Shown here: one piece after another, positions 33,449 through 42,078 of the stretch
Position numbering within the stretch: position 1 is the stretch's first letter
Layout of the letters: each line of letters begins with the position of its first letter
Assembly (NCBI GenBank): GCA_910574865.1
Contig: CAJTDN010000010.1
Coordinates: 62,001 to 126,000 of the forward strand
Direction of reading: 5' to 3'
Source of the DNA: Lachnospiraceae bacterium
Lineage (GTDB): Bacteria; Bacillota; Clostridia; Lachnospirales; Lachnospiraceae
Length of the DNA: 64,000 bases
Translations under genes and position numbers: made by a program
Notes under the pieces: generated by a model
The model's database searches: none
The model's input: only the letters and a program-made list of their open reading frames with translations
What the model was told of the DNA's origin: nothing

Positions 33449-35138
33449 GACCTTCCTCCCCTTCCATATACGGCACCTCGATCCATACCTGCGTCCCCGC
33501 GCCGAACGTGCTCGTAATCCGCACGCGGCCCCTGCCGTGATAATAGTATTCCATCCATTTCCTGCTATTATAAATGCCGATATGCTCATGCCCCCTCGAA
33601 TCCACGTACTTCCTTCCGGCGCGGACGTCCTTCATGACCTCCGGCTTGATTCCCTTGCCCGTGTCCGTCACCGAAATAAAGAGCCATTCCCCCTCCCGCC
33701 GGATATTGACAAGAATTTCCGTCGTCTTTTTGGGAATCATGGCATATTTCACGGAATTTTCCACGAAGCTCTCAATCAGCAGCGGCGGAATCAGCGCGTC
33801 CTGCGCGCCCGCTTCCATGTCATACACATAATTAAACCGTTCCGGGAAACGGATTTTCTGGATGCGCATATAATTATGGACGAATTCCATCTCGTCTCGC
33901 ACCCTCACCAGGCTGCTCGTCTCCTTCAGCATATAGCGGAAATAATCCACCAGGCAGAGCGAGAATTCCTGGATGCCCTCGTACTTTTTCATTTGCGCCA
34001 TGCTGTAAATCAGGTTGAACGAATTTACCAGCATATGAGGATTCATGCGCAGCTTGAGGTTGTCCAGGCACATGTGGTGAAACTGCCGCTCCATCGCCTT
34101 GCCTTCCTCGATATTTTCCGCCATCTTGTTAAAATTTTCATACATGCCGCGAAAATCAACGGAAACCCCTTCGTCAATCTCCGTAATTCGGTAATGTCTG
34201 TCAGAATCTTCCCTGTAAAATGCCAGCGCCTCGTTCATCTGCCGAATCGGTTCCGCCACCCATTTCCTGACCATGTTCCAAAAAAGAAAGATGAACCCGA
34301 TTTCCAGCCCGAGGGTGATAAGCAGCAGGACAAACGCCCCTTCCACTTTTTGCAAAAGGGTAAACGCCGGGATTTTCACCGCCACGCCCATGCCCAGTTC
34401 GGTGCCTTCCCACAAAAGCATGCGGTACGCCCCCTTCGGCTCCAACACGTCCTCCCATGTGCCGCCCCGGTAATGCCCGCATTCCCCGTCTTTGACACGC
34501 ATCATTTTGTCACCGTCGTTTAAATAGACTTCCCCCGCCTCCCATTCTTCCAGCAGCTCCAGTCCCTCCAGAAATTGGCTGACGTCCAGCAGGAAGCCGA
34601 TATCATATCCCTCGTAGGCGTAACTGCGGCGCAAGAAACATTTGCGGTCAAAATAATATAGCTGCCAGCCGTTGCTCGTCCCTTCCGAATAGCCGCGGTA
34701 TAGCAGCTTGTCCTGGAACGCCTTCATCTCCGCGTAGGTATACGTTTCGTAGTTATATTTTGTGTATATGGAAGACCGCCGGCGGTCAAAAAGATAAACG
34801 ACGCCCTCCATCTGCTGCATCGCGTGAATCGTTTCCAATTCTTTAATCATTTTATAATTCAGGACCTCGTCGTTACGCGACTTCGACGTCAGCTCCGTAA
34901 TATGCGCCAGCACGAAGTCGTCCAACCGCTCCTCCACGCCGAAAAGCCGCTCCTGCAGCGGGTCAAACGCGCTTTCCAGTTCGCGTTCGTAGGCGTCGTA
35001 CACCTTCTGGGCGCTAATCCTCACCACCGCGCTGGCCACCACGACCGCCAGAACTCCTAGCGGCAGAAACGTCACGCACAGTATCACGACAAAACGGCCA
35101 GACAATGTCCGATACTGTCTTCGAATCGTATCCGGCAT
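33426..35138 (-). CDS. YesM/LytS-type sensor histidine kinase
   Basis: About 570 residues. Helix 1 (FVVILCVTFLPLGVLAVVVAS) and helix 2 (AFVLLLITLGLEIGFIFLF) flank a ~230-residue extracellular sensor. After a HAMP-like region comes the His_kinase motif LRMNPHMLVNSFNLIY (usual form QxNPHFLFN; Phe to Met and Leu to Val changes), then an N box IESFVENSVKYA and G box DTGKGIKPE. Start at ATG 35138 is the best fit; the frame upstream crosses the terminator region and lacks a ribosome site. It stands between the ABC permeases and the AraC regulator on the same strand and probably senses that transporter's sugar. Confidence 0.9.
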   Translation of the reverse strand: MPDTIRRQYRTLSGRFVVILCVTFLPLGVLAVVVASAVVRISAQKVYDAYERELESAFDPLQERLFGVEERLDDFVLAHITELTSKSRNDEVLNYKMIKELETIHAMQQMEGVVYLFDRRRSSIYTKYNYETYTYAEMKAFQDKLLYRGYSEGTSNGWQLYYFDRKCFLRRSYAYEGYDIGFLLDVSQFLEGLELLEEWEAGEVYLNDGDKMMRVKDGECGHYRGGTWEDVLEPKGAYRMLLWEGTELGMGVAVKIPAFTLLQKVEGAFVLLLITLGLEIGFIFLFWNMVRKWVAEPIRQMNEALAFYREDSDRHYRITEIDEGVSVDFRGMYENFNKMAENIEEGKAMERQFHHMCLDNLKLRMNPHMLVNSFNLIYSMAQMKKYEGIQEFSLCLVDYFRYMLKETSSLVRVRDEMEFVHNYMRIQKIRFPERFNYVYDMEAGAQDALIPPLLIESFVENSVKYAMIPKKTTEILVNIRREGEWLFISVTDTGKGIKPEVMKDVRAGRKYVDSRGHEHIGIYNSRKWMEYYYHGRGRVRITSTFGAGTQVWIEVPYMEGEEGHEDTGRG

Positions 35139-35288
35139 TTCCACAACATCCCCCTTCCCGGCGCGCCCTTTCCCCCACAAAGAGCGGCATAATCCCTTAT
35201 GCGGCCGTGCGCGTCTTGTTATGCCAAACGGCTGATTTATCTGGCGTTCAGTATAACAGATTTTCTTCCCCGGCACAACCGAAAAATC

Positions 35289-35352
35289 GGCTGGTTCCAA
35301 ACAGAACCAGCCTTGGTGTTACAGCCACGGCCTGACCGGTCTTGGTTGTAAC
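35289..35352 (-). terminator. Double terminator after the sugar permease operon
   Basis: Two hairpins in a row: GTTACAGCC 35318-35326 with GGTTGTAAC 35344-35352 (one G-T pair), and GGCTGGTTC 35289-35297 with GAACCAGCC 35304-35312; the second is followed on the minus strand by GATTTTTC. Together they separate the uptake genes from the two-component genes. Confidence 0.85.
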
Positions 35353-35364
35353 AAGCGTCCTCTA

Positions 35365-36291
35365 TCATCCCTTGACGCCGCCGGCGATGACCCCTTTCTC
35401 CAGCTTATCCTGGAAGAACGGAAACAGCGCCAGTATCGGCAGGGTCGCGGCCACGATAACCGCGTATTGTATCAGGTAACGGTTATAATCGGGATTGGCG
35501 TTTTGCAGGAAATTCTGGTTATCCGCCACAATCTGCTTGATCCAGAGCTGCAACGGCCACAATTTCTTATTGTTCGGCACGTAAATGGACGCCTGCAGCC
35601 ACGCGTTCCAGTGCATGACCACGCTGTTCAGGATAATGACGAAACCAAGGTTCATCGCCTGGGGCAGCATGACCTGCCACATCGTGCGGAAATGCCCCGC
35701 CCCGTCAATCCGCGCCGCCTCGTACATCTCGTGCGGCACCGAATTGAAGGAATTCATCATCATGATCATGAACATCGCGTTGGTACAGCCGGGCACGATC
35801 AGCGCCCAGCGCGTCCCCACCCAACCCAGGTACCGAATGACGATGTAGGTGGGAACCATGCCGCCCGAAAACAGCATCGTCGACATCAAAAGCAGCGTGA
35901 TTGGCGATTTTAATTTCGTATTACGGCTCAGCGCGTACCCGGTGAGCGCCGCTATCACGAAGCCGAGCCCCGTGGCGCTTACCGTGTAAAAAATGGTATT
36001 GGCATAACCGCTGATGATGCTGGCGTCCTGGAAAATCAGCCGGTACCCGCCCAGGTTGAACTCGCCGACCCATTTCCAAAACAAACCTTCATACGCCATG
36101 GCCATCTTGCCGTCCGACAAGGAAGTCATCAACACATGCCACATCGGGATGACGCAGGCAAAAGCCACCAAGGCGACAACAACGTATATCACGATGTCGG
36201 CAACATGGTCGCCCACGCTTTTATGTTCCACCATGTGCAGGGAACTTCCCTCTTCCACGTTTCCTTTTTTTCTCTTCGCTTTCAAATTCAT
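35365..36291 (-). CDS. Sugar ABC transporter permease, YtcP/LplC type
   Basis: 308 residues, six predicted helices, with the MalG-like coupling motif EAARIDGAGHFRTMWQVMLP (EAA loop, about 200-219). The N-terminus is basic and cytoplasmic (MNLKAKRKKGNVEEG). It forms the channel with the permease encoded 18 bases upstream. No dedicated ATPase gene is present; such Lpl/Ytc systems usually share a multi-task ATPase (MsmX/MsmK type) encoded elsewhere. It is last in the operon, before a double terminator. Confidence 0.93.
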   Translation of the reverse strand: MNLKAKRKKGNVEEGSSLHMVEHKSVGDHVADIVIYVVVALVAFACVIPMWHVLMTSLSDGKMAMAYEGLFWKWVGEFNLGGYRLIFQDASIISGYANTIFYTVSATGLGFVIAALTGYALSRNTKLKSPITLLLMSTMLFSGGMVPTYIVIRYLGWVGTRWALIVPGCTNAMFMIMMMNSFNSVPHEMYEAARIDGAGHFRTMWQVMLPQAMNLGFVIILNSVVMHWNAWLQASIYVPNNKKLWPLQLWIKQIVADNQNFLQNANPDYNRYLIQYAVIVAATLPILALFPFFQDKLEKGVIAGGVKG

Positions 36292-36309
36292 CTCACACCT
36301 CCGCCGCGT

Positions 36310-37260
36310 TTAGAATAGGGACGAGTCCGTCATTTTCCTGCTCAGGGCGTTAGAGCCGACAAGCAGGCAGGTGCCTACCAGGGACTGGAACAAGCCCGAC
36401 GCCGCGGACAAGCTATAATTGCTCGCCACACCGAACGCCATGCGGTAGGTGTATGTATAAACCGTGTCCGCCACGCCGTATGTAGACGGCATGTACATCA
36501 GCAAGATGTCTTCAAATCCCGTGGAAAAGCTTAGCCCCACGCCCATCACGAACATCATCATGACGGTCGGCATGATGCATGGCAAGGTAATCTTGAACAG
36601 CCTCTGCCAGCGGTTCGCGCCGTCGATGGCCGCCGCCTCGTGCAAATCGCCGCTCACCGTGGAAATGGCCGCCACGTACATGATGGAGCCCCAGCCGACA
36701 CCCTTCCAGATACCCATCAGCAGGAAAATAATCCAGAACACCGGAATATTCTCGTTCGCCAGCCAATTCTGGTTTTCCAGGCCGAACACGTTGGTTAAAA
36801 GCAACGTCAGCGGCCCGTCCTTGGCAATGAATTCCTGCACCAACGACACGACGACGACCGACGCCACGAAATTCGGCAAATACGACATCGTCTGGCAAAT
36901 CCGCTTGAACCGCTTGTTTTCAATCATACTCAGCAAAAACGCGAAGATAATCGGCGGGACGAATCCCAGCGTGACCTTGATGACGGCGATACATACCGTG
37001 TTGCGCAAGGCCGTCAGAAACTGTTCGCCGGTAAACAAGTCGATGAAATTTTTCATCCCTACCCACTCGCTGCCAAAATACCCCTTGGCAACACTAAAAT
37101 CTTCAAACGCCATGACGATACCGAACATCGGTATATAATGCAGGACAATCATGAACAACAGCGCTGGCACGAGCATGACGTACACCGGCCAGTTACGTCC
37201 AAAATCCCGTTTCCAGCTTATCTTGGGAACCTTGTAAGTCGTTGTTTTCCCTTTTGCCAT
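36310..37260 (-). CDS. Sugar ABC transporter permease, LplB type
   Basis: 316 residues with six helices and the EAA motif EAAAIDGANRWQRLFKITLP (about 218-237). N-terminal helix YVMLVPALLFMIVLHYIPMFG is typical of LplB/YtdP-associated permeases for complex carbohydrates. It follows the binding-protein gene by 90 bases and precedes the second permease by 18 bases, in one operon. Confidence 0.93.
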   Translation of the reverse strand: MAKGKTTTYKVPKISWKRDFGRNWPVYVMLVPALLFMIVLHYIPMFGIVMAFEDFSVAKGYFGSEWVGMKNFIDLFTGEQFLTALRNTVCIAVIKVTLGFVPPIIFAFLLSMIENKRFKRICQTMSYLPNFVASVVVVSLVQEFIAKDGPLTLLLTNVFGLENQNWLANENIPVFWIIFLLMGIWKGVGWGSIMYVAAISTVSGDLHEAAAIDGANRWQRLFKITLPCIMPTVMMMFVMGVGLSFSTGFEDILLMYMPSTYGVADTVYTYTYRMAFGVASNYSLSAASGLFQSLVGTCLLVGSNALSRKMTDSSLF

Positions 37261-37350
37261 ACGAACCTCTCCTTCCTTTCTCTAAATTTCCGCCGAAGTC
37301 ACCCTCCGGCGGAAATCATTTTCCATACATTCGCGTCTGACACGCGCCGC

Positions 37351-39126
37351 CTACTTCTCGTTCGCATGAAGCCCGTATTTGTCCACGTAAGGCTGGAGAA
37401 CGTCCAATGCCTTCTTATAATTATACTTCTCCAGCATCTTGCACCATGTGCCCCAGTCCTCGTCACTGTCGATGTCCTTTTCCCCTTTGATAAACGTGAC
37501 GGCATTGATTGTCACGTAATCCTGGCACTTCGTCATCACATCGTCAACGACCTTGGAATCTTTCTCCGGCAAATTGGACACGGCCGGCGTCGCCCAGACG
37601 TCCGCCCCGCCCTTATACTGAATCCACAAATCCAAAGAATGCTGGTAACTGTCGGCATAGCCCTCGTCCAATATCGAAACTTTCTTCAGGCACGGGAACC
37701 TGGATAACACTGCCGCATTCTTCAATCCGCCGCTATCCTGACGGATTGTCTCCACCATCTCGTTTTTGCCTTCTTCATTCACCTCGTACGTACCGTTTGG
37801 AATCCCGTTGTCCTCATAGAACGAAGTCCCGATTTCTTCCATCTGCTCCGGGCTTAAACCAAACGTCGCCAGAACGGCCCCCTCGTCCGAGTACAGATAA
37901 TCAATGAATGTCAAAAGCGTCGCGATATCCTTATCTTTTGCCGCCGAGGTAACGGCGTATCCCTGCCCCTTAAGCTCCGACTTTGTCATGACGCAGTCCG
38001 GCTCGACATTCTGGCAGCTCTCGTCCCCATAAACATCGTTAATCGGCAGCGCGCATCCCGACACGAAAATGCCGTCCGTATACTCGTCGCCGCCATCCAG
38101 ACGGCCGCCCAATGTTGACTTCAGGCCCATCCACATGCCGACCTTTCCCTGACGCACGGCGGTGTCGTCAATCGCGTAATGCATGTCCGAAGTCCGCTCG
38201 TTAAAGCTTTCGTCCAGCCAGCCTTTCTCATACCATGTGTTCAGACATTTCAGGTAGGCCCTCGCATGATCCTTGTCACAGCCCAATTGCACCTTGCCTT
38301 CCGAATCCTCGTAAAAATTGAAGTTTCCTCCGCCAAAGCTGGAGCACAAGTCTCCCGGCCACGTAAAACCGGTATAGTACACGCTGATGCAGTAGGCATC
38401 GTCAATGCCAAGATCCGTATAGGCCTTCTCGAAAATTTCAAACATCCACTCCCAGTCGCTGATGTAGACCGGATCCGTGCCGCCGCTCGGGAACACCACG
38501 TCGTCTTCCCAACTATCCGGGTCACTCTCATCGGTATAACCGCCGGTAAACTTTTCACCCGTCTCCGGGTTCGTCCCGTACTTCACAATCCAGTCGCGTC
38601 GGTAACAATATCCGCAATAGATGGACTCATAATCATCCTTAAGCCCGATAACCGTGAGGTTCTTTTGCTCGCCGTCCACCTCGTACGTCGCATATGGCTT
38701 CAACTCCGGATGCGCGTCCAAAAATGCCGTGTAATTCGGCATATATTGTTCAATATACTCCGTCAGGTCAATGATGGTTCCTTCCTCGTACAAGGCTATC
38801 GGATTAGCGACCGTACAGTCGAGGACGTCCGGGTAGCTGCCGGAACCAATCATCGTCGAATAGCTGTCGAGCGCCGTGCCCGCCGCCGGAATCCAGAACT
38901 CGAATTCCACCTGCTTTTCTTCCTCGCCCCACTTCTGGGCCGTCATCCACTGCAGGACCGGATTGTCCGCGTAGTCCGTGTAATACTGGGCGTTTTCCCC
39001 CAGGTAAATCCACATCGTGAAAGACGTGTCGGACGATGCCCCGCCACCGCCGCAGCCGGTCAGCAATGCCGCGGATACCACCGTCACCGCCGCCAGGCAC
39101 AGGCTTAAAACCTTTTTCCATTTCAT
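37351..39126 (-). CDS. Sugar-binding lipoprotein of the Lpl/Ytc-type transporter
   Basis: 591 residues. Signal peptide ends in the lipobox LLTGC (acylated Cys25) and a Gly-rich spacer (GGGGASS). The fold is a large group-1 solute-binding protein; Trp/Tyr-rich stretches such as DWEWMFEIF and YYTGFTWPGDLCSS are typical of carbohydrate contacts. It delivers its sugar to the two permeases encoded directly downstream. A ribosome site (GGAGG) precedes the ATG. Substrate cannot be read; YtcQ/LplA relatives bind oligosaccharides such as rhamnogalacturonan fragments. Confidence 0.92.
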   Translation of the reverse strand: MKWKKVLSLCLAAVTVVSAALLTGCGGGGASSDTSFTMWIYLGENAQYYTDYADNPVLQWMTAQKWGEEEKQVEFEFWIPAAGTALDSYSTMIGSGSYPDVLDCTVANPIALYEEGTIIDLTEYIEQYMPNYTAFLDAHPELKPYATYEVDGEQKNLTVIGLKDDYESIYCGYCYRRDWIVKYGTNPETGEKFTGGYTDESDPDSWEDDVVFPSGGTDPVYISDWEWMFEIFEKAYTDLGIDDAYCISVYYTGFTWPGDLCSSFGGGNFNFYEDSEGKVQLGCDKDHARAYLKCLNTWYEKGWLDESFNERTSDMHYAIDDTAVRQGKVGMWMGLKSTLGGRLDGGDEYTDGIFVSGCALPINDVYGDESCQNVEPDCVMTKSELKGQGYAVTSAAKDKDIATLLTFIDYLYSDEGAVLATFGLSPEQMEEIGTSFYEDNGIPNGTYEVNEEGKNEMVETIRQDSGGLKNAAVLSRFPCLKKVSILDEGYADSYQHSLDLWIQYKGGADVWATPAVSNLPEKDSKVVDDVMTKCQDYVTINAVTFIKGEKDIDSDEDWGTWCKMLEKYNYKKALDVLQPYVDKYGLHANEK

Positions 39127-39289
39127 AACTTGAATTCCTCCTTCTTTCCATGATTCATAAATTTCATTATCTCTATTTTGACAGTTTTTTAAAATAATGC
39201 TTTACCAAATCCGATTCAATTTATCCGAAATCCGACACAATACCATCCCCGAAGCGCGTCACACGTACGTGCAAAACCAAAACTCCGCT

Positions 39290-39353
39290 CCCGCGAAGCG
39301 CACATGTTCAAAACCAAAAACACCCGCCCCGCGAAACGCACATGTTCAAAACC
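39290..39353. repeat. Short tandem repeat, 38-bp period
   Basis: The 26-base unit CCCGCGAARCG-CACATGTTCAAAACC occurs at 39290-39315 and 39328-39353 with one difference; a more worn unit precedes it near 39247. It lies between the YesL gene and the binding-protein gene. Confidence 0.75.
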
Positions 39354-39363
39354 GGCCGATATG

Positions 39364-39993
39364 TCACGCGTGCGTGCGGTTGCGCTCTGCCTCCTTGGCC
39401 AACTCCTTCGCCGACATGTATCTGCAAAATATCTTTTCCATCGTGTAGCTCGACAGCAGCATGAACGCGGCGGGCGCGATTAGCACGGCCGGGGGAAACC
39501 ACACCACGGCAATCACGAACACCCCCAGCAGAAGCATCTGCAGCAGCCCTTTCGGCAAATGGCGCAGCATGATTAAAAACGAATTCTTAAGCGTCCGGCC
39601 GGCCTTGTCCTCAAAGCGCGCGATGTAGGACATCGTAAAAAACGCCATCGTCGCGTCCAGAATCCCCAGCACGAGAAACAGCACCCACATCCAGCCAAGC
39701 GGCTCGCCGCCCGCCCACATCCGATAGCAGACAACATATTCGCCCGTGAACAAGAGGCCTGCGGCCAGATGTGCCAGCCAGCACGCCGTCGCCACCTTGA
39801 AATTCCCCCGGAATGAACGAAAAAATTCCCCCGACACGTATCCCCGGTCATTCTTGATTACCTTCAGCGTCGTATAATACAACGCCGCCGTCGCCGCCCC
39901 CGCCGTGAAAACCGGCAGGCTGCATACCAGCCAGTACACCGTCAACAGTACCAAATTTAAAAGCTTGTTAAAAAGCGCGTTCAGCTTTGTCAT
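39364..39993 (-). CDS. DUF624 (YesL-like) membrane protein
   Basis: 209 residues, about five helices (LVLLTVYWLVCSLPVFTAGA at the start; WMWVLFLVLGILDATMAFFT; LLLGVFVIAVVWFPPAVLI). WLVCSLPVFTAGAATAALYY is the DUF624 signature. These proteins accompany sugar ABC operons and YesM/YesN systems in Firmicutes; their exact job is not known. ATG 39993 has GGGAGG five bases upstream. It is first in the operon with the binding protein and permeases, separated by 237 bases. Confidence 0.9.
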   Translation of the reverse strand: MTKLNALFNKLLNLVLLTVYWLVCSLPVFTAGAATAALYYTTLKVIKNDRGYVSGEFFRSFRGNFKVATACWLAHLAAGLLFTGEYVVCYRMWAGGEPLGWMWVLFLVLGILDATMAFFTMSYIARFEDKAGRTLKNSFLIMLRHLPKGLLQMLLLGVFVIAVVWFPPAVLIAPAAFMLLSSYTMEKIFCRYMSAKELAKEAERNRTHA

Positions 39994-40268
39994 AATCCCC
40001 TCCCTGCTTCTACCGTTTTTATCATTATACCGCGCATACGGGCAGCTATAAAATCCCAAATCCGCCCCTTTTTTTCGTAATTCCGACTCATCCGGGCCGC
40101 CTGGAGGTATTTTGTGTCCAGGGGTACAAAATTTTCCTATAACGCAAAAAGGATACGCCCTGATTTGCGCATCCCACTAGACATTTTCCTCCATAACCGA
40201 TACAATAAGGATATTGAAAACCGCTTTAACGTATCATTGCATAAGCATATACACATGGGAGGTGCTTT

Positions 40269-40871
40269 ATGGGAATTTATTTAAACCCGGGAAATGAAGG
40301 CTTTGAGGAATCCATCCGCTCTAAGATTTACGTAGACAAGACCGGTCTGATTGCATGCACAAATCAACTTCTCAACACGGAAGAAAAATTTGTCTGTGTC
40401 AGCAGGCCGCTTAAAATACCAACCCATCGTGGCTCTCGCCTATATGACGGGCATCCTTCCCGTGAAGAAGTACGGGTTGCATTCGGCGTTGAACATGTTT
40501 TGGGAATATTCGATGACGAACCAGGATATATTTGAGGAATATACTGGCTTTACGGAAGACGAGGTAAAGGAATTATGCAATCAATTCGACATGGACTATG
40601 CAGAAACAAGCAACTGGTATGACGGATACATGTTCCGAAAGTTTCAACACGTTTACAATCCAAGATCCGTCGTGGCGGCCATGAGATGCCATGACTTTTC
40701 AAATTACTGGAACTCGACGGAAACTCCCTCGGCCGCGCCATTAGTCTTGCATATTACAGCGCAAGGACGGATTACAAAATCATTCGGGAACTCCCATCAG
40801 GACACGGCTTTGCGGACATCGTCTTTTTGCCGCTTCCTTTTAGCAGCAAGCCCGCACCAGTGCATCATTGA
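40269..40871 (+). pseudogene. AAA-ATPase / PD-(D/E)XK (DUF1703-type) gene, decayed
   Basis: The start MGIYLNPGNEGFEESIRSKIYVDKTG... with GGAGG upstream is the typical opening of this Lachnospiraceae family, but after CVSRP the Walker A region (RRFGKS in relatives) and much of the ATPase are missing. The middle resumes in another frame (YQPIVALAYMTGILPVKKYG, then EYTGFTEDEVKELC), and the nuclease end appears in a third frame (AYYSARTDYKIIREL, DIVFLPLP) up to 40871. At least one deletion and two frame changes are needed. These genes are abundant and often found as remnants. Confidence 0.85.
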
Positions 40872-40916
40872 AAAAATCGAAAAGTAATCGGTGTTTTCCA
40901 GCCTCGTCTCCTGAAA

Positions 40917-40950
40917 CGGTTACAGTTCGACCAAAGCCGAACTGTAACCG
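40917..40950 (-). terminator. Terminator after the isomerase gene
   Basis: A perfect 13-bp stem, CGGTTACAGTTCG (40917-40929) with CGAACTGTAACCG (40938-40950). GTTTC follows on the minus strand. It starts 15 bases past the stop. Confidence 0.8.
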
Positions 40951-40964
40951 GGGACAAACATTCC

Positions 40965-41954
40965 TTATTCACTCTTCAGCGCGTCGTCAAACGCGATATT
41001 TGACGCCTGGAAGTTAATTCCCTTTACGAACTCGCAGGCTTCCGTCGCACCATACACGCGATCCATGCCACTGTCCTCCCACTCGACAGACAACGGTCCC
41101 TGGTAATTGGCGGCATTGAGCACGCGAATGATCTTGTCAAAATCCACGTCACCATGCCCCGGCGAAGCGAAGTTCCATCCGCGCTTCATGTCGCCAAACG
41201 TCAAATGCGATCCCAGAATGCCATTTCTCCCGTCCAAGTTCACGAACGCGTCCTTGATGTGCACGTGGTACACCCTGTCGATAAAGTCCTGCAAGAACAG
41301 TGTCGGGTTCACTCCCTGCCAAATCAAATGGCTGGGGTCGAAGTTGATGCCCAACGTCGGACGATACTCGAACGCCTCCAGAAGCCGCTTCGTCGTCCAA
41401 TAGTCAAACGCGATTTCCGTCGGGTGTACTTCAAGCGCGAATTTTACCCCGCATTCATCAAAGACGTCAAATATCGGCGTCCACAAATCCACCTGCTCCT
41501 TGTACGCGGCCTCGATCATTTCCTCGCTGGTCTGCGGGAACGAATACCAATATTTCCATACTGCCGAACCCATGAAGCCGGTCACCACCTCGCACCCCAT
41601 CGCCTTGGCGGCGCGTGCCGTGTCCTTCAGCTCCTCGATGGCCCATTCACGGATTTTATCCGGCTGCCCCGCCAGCTTCGACGGCGCGAACCCGTCCAAA
41701 CGCGGATCCCACAAATCACCCACGCACTGCCCCGCGAGATGCGCGCCAAGAGCCGTGCATTTCAAATGATACTTCTCCAGGGTCGCCTTCATTTCCTCGA
41801 CATAGGCCGGATTCGTCGCCGCCTCGTGGCAGTTTATCTGCCCCCAGGTCGCGATTTCCAAACCTTCATATCCCATCTCGCTTGCAGTCTTGCAAATTTC
41901 CTCCAATGACATGTCTGCCCATTGTCCCGTAAATATCGTTACCGGTCTCGCCAT
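40965..41954 (-). CDS. Sugar phosphate isomerase/epimerase family protein
   Basis: 329 residues, a TIM barrel of the AP-endonuclease-2 / xylose-isomerase-like family. Metal-site patterns are visible: E in LEVHPTE (about 174), D and H in INFDPSHLIWQG, H in VYHVHIKDAF, and E in LSVEWEDSGMD. Such enzymes interconvert keto- and aldo-sugars or inositol derivatives. It is the last gene of the operon after the Gfo/Idh oxidoreductase; oxidation followed by isomerisation of a polyol or inositol is a familiar pairing. AAGGAGG lies about ten bases upstream of the ATG and is the 3' end of a structured leader (41964-42065). Confidence 0.9.
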   Translation of the reverse strand: MARPVTIFTGQWADMSLEEICKTASEMGYEGLEIATWGQINCHEAATNPAYVEEMKATLEKYHLKCTALGAHLAGQCVGDLWDPRLDGFAPSKLAGQPDKIREWAIEELKDTARAAKAMGCEVVTGFMGSAVWKYWYSFPQTSEEMIEAAYKEQVDLWTPIFDVFDECGVKFALEVHPTEIAFDYWTTKRLLEAFEYRPTLGINFDPSHLIWQGVNPTLFLQDFIDRVYHVHIKDAFVNLDGRNGILGSHLTFGDMKRGWNFASPGHGDVDFDKIIRVLNAANYQGPLSVEWEDSGMDRVYGATEACEFVKGINFQASNIAFDDALKSE

Positions 41955-41963
41955 GATTTAAAT

Positions 41964-42065
41964 CCTCCTTACTATGAGCACTTAAGGCCTGTGTTTCAGG
42001 CCTTTATGTGCGAATGTAGTTACCTGCAACTTGGCGAGGTCTTTTCGAGCCTAGTGCAGCGTAAC
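41964..42065 (-). ncRNA. Candidate structured leader RNA (copy B) before the isomerase gene
   Basis: Read on the minus strand: P1 GTTAC (42065-42061) with GTAAC (42023-42019); P2 CTGCA (42059-42055) with TGCAG (42028-42024) and CT/AG inside; outer helix ACTA (42020-42017) with TAGT (41974-41971); GCAC (42011-42008) with GTGC (41981-41978); capping hairpin AAGGCCTG (42004-41997) with CAGGCCTT (41991-41984); then AAGGAGG (41970-41964). It shares the loop GCTCGAAAARGACCTCGCC-like core and AACTACATTCGCAC with copy A at 5476-5580, while the capping stem is entirely different and still perfect. It lies inside the sugar operon, so it may tune the isomerase separately from the genes before it. Confidence 0.65.
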
Positions 42066-42078
42066 TTCCTCGTTATCA

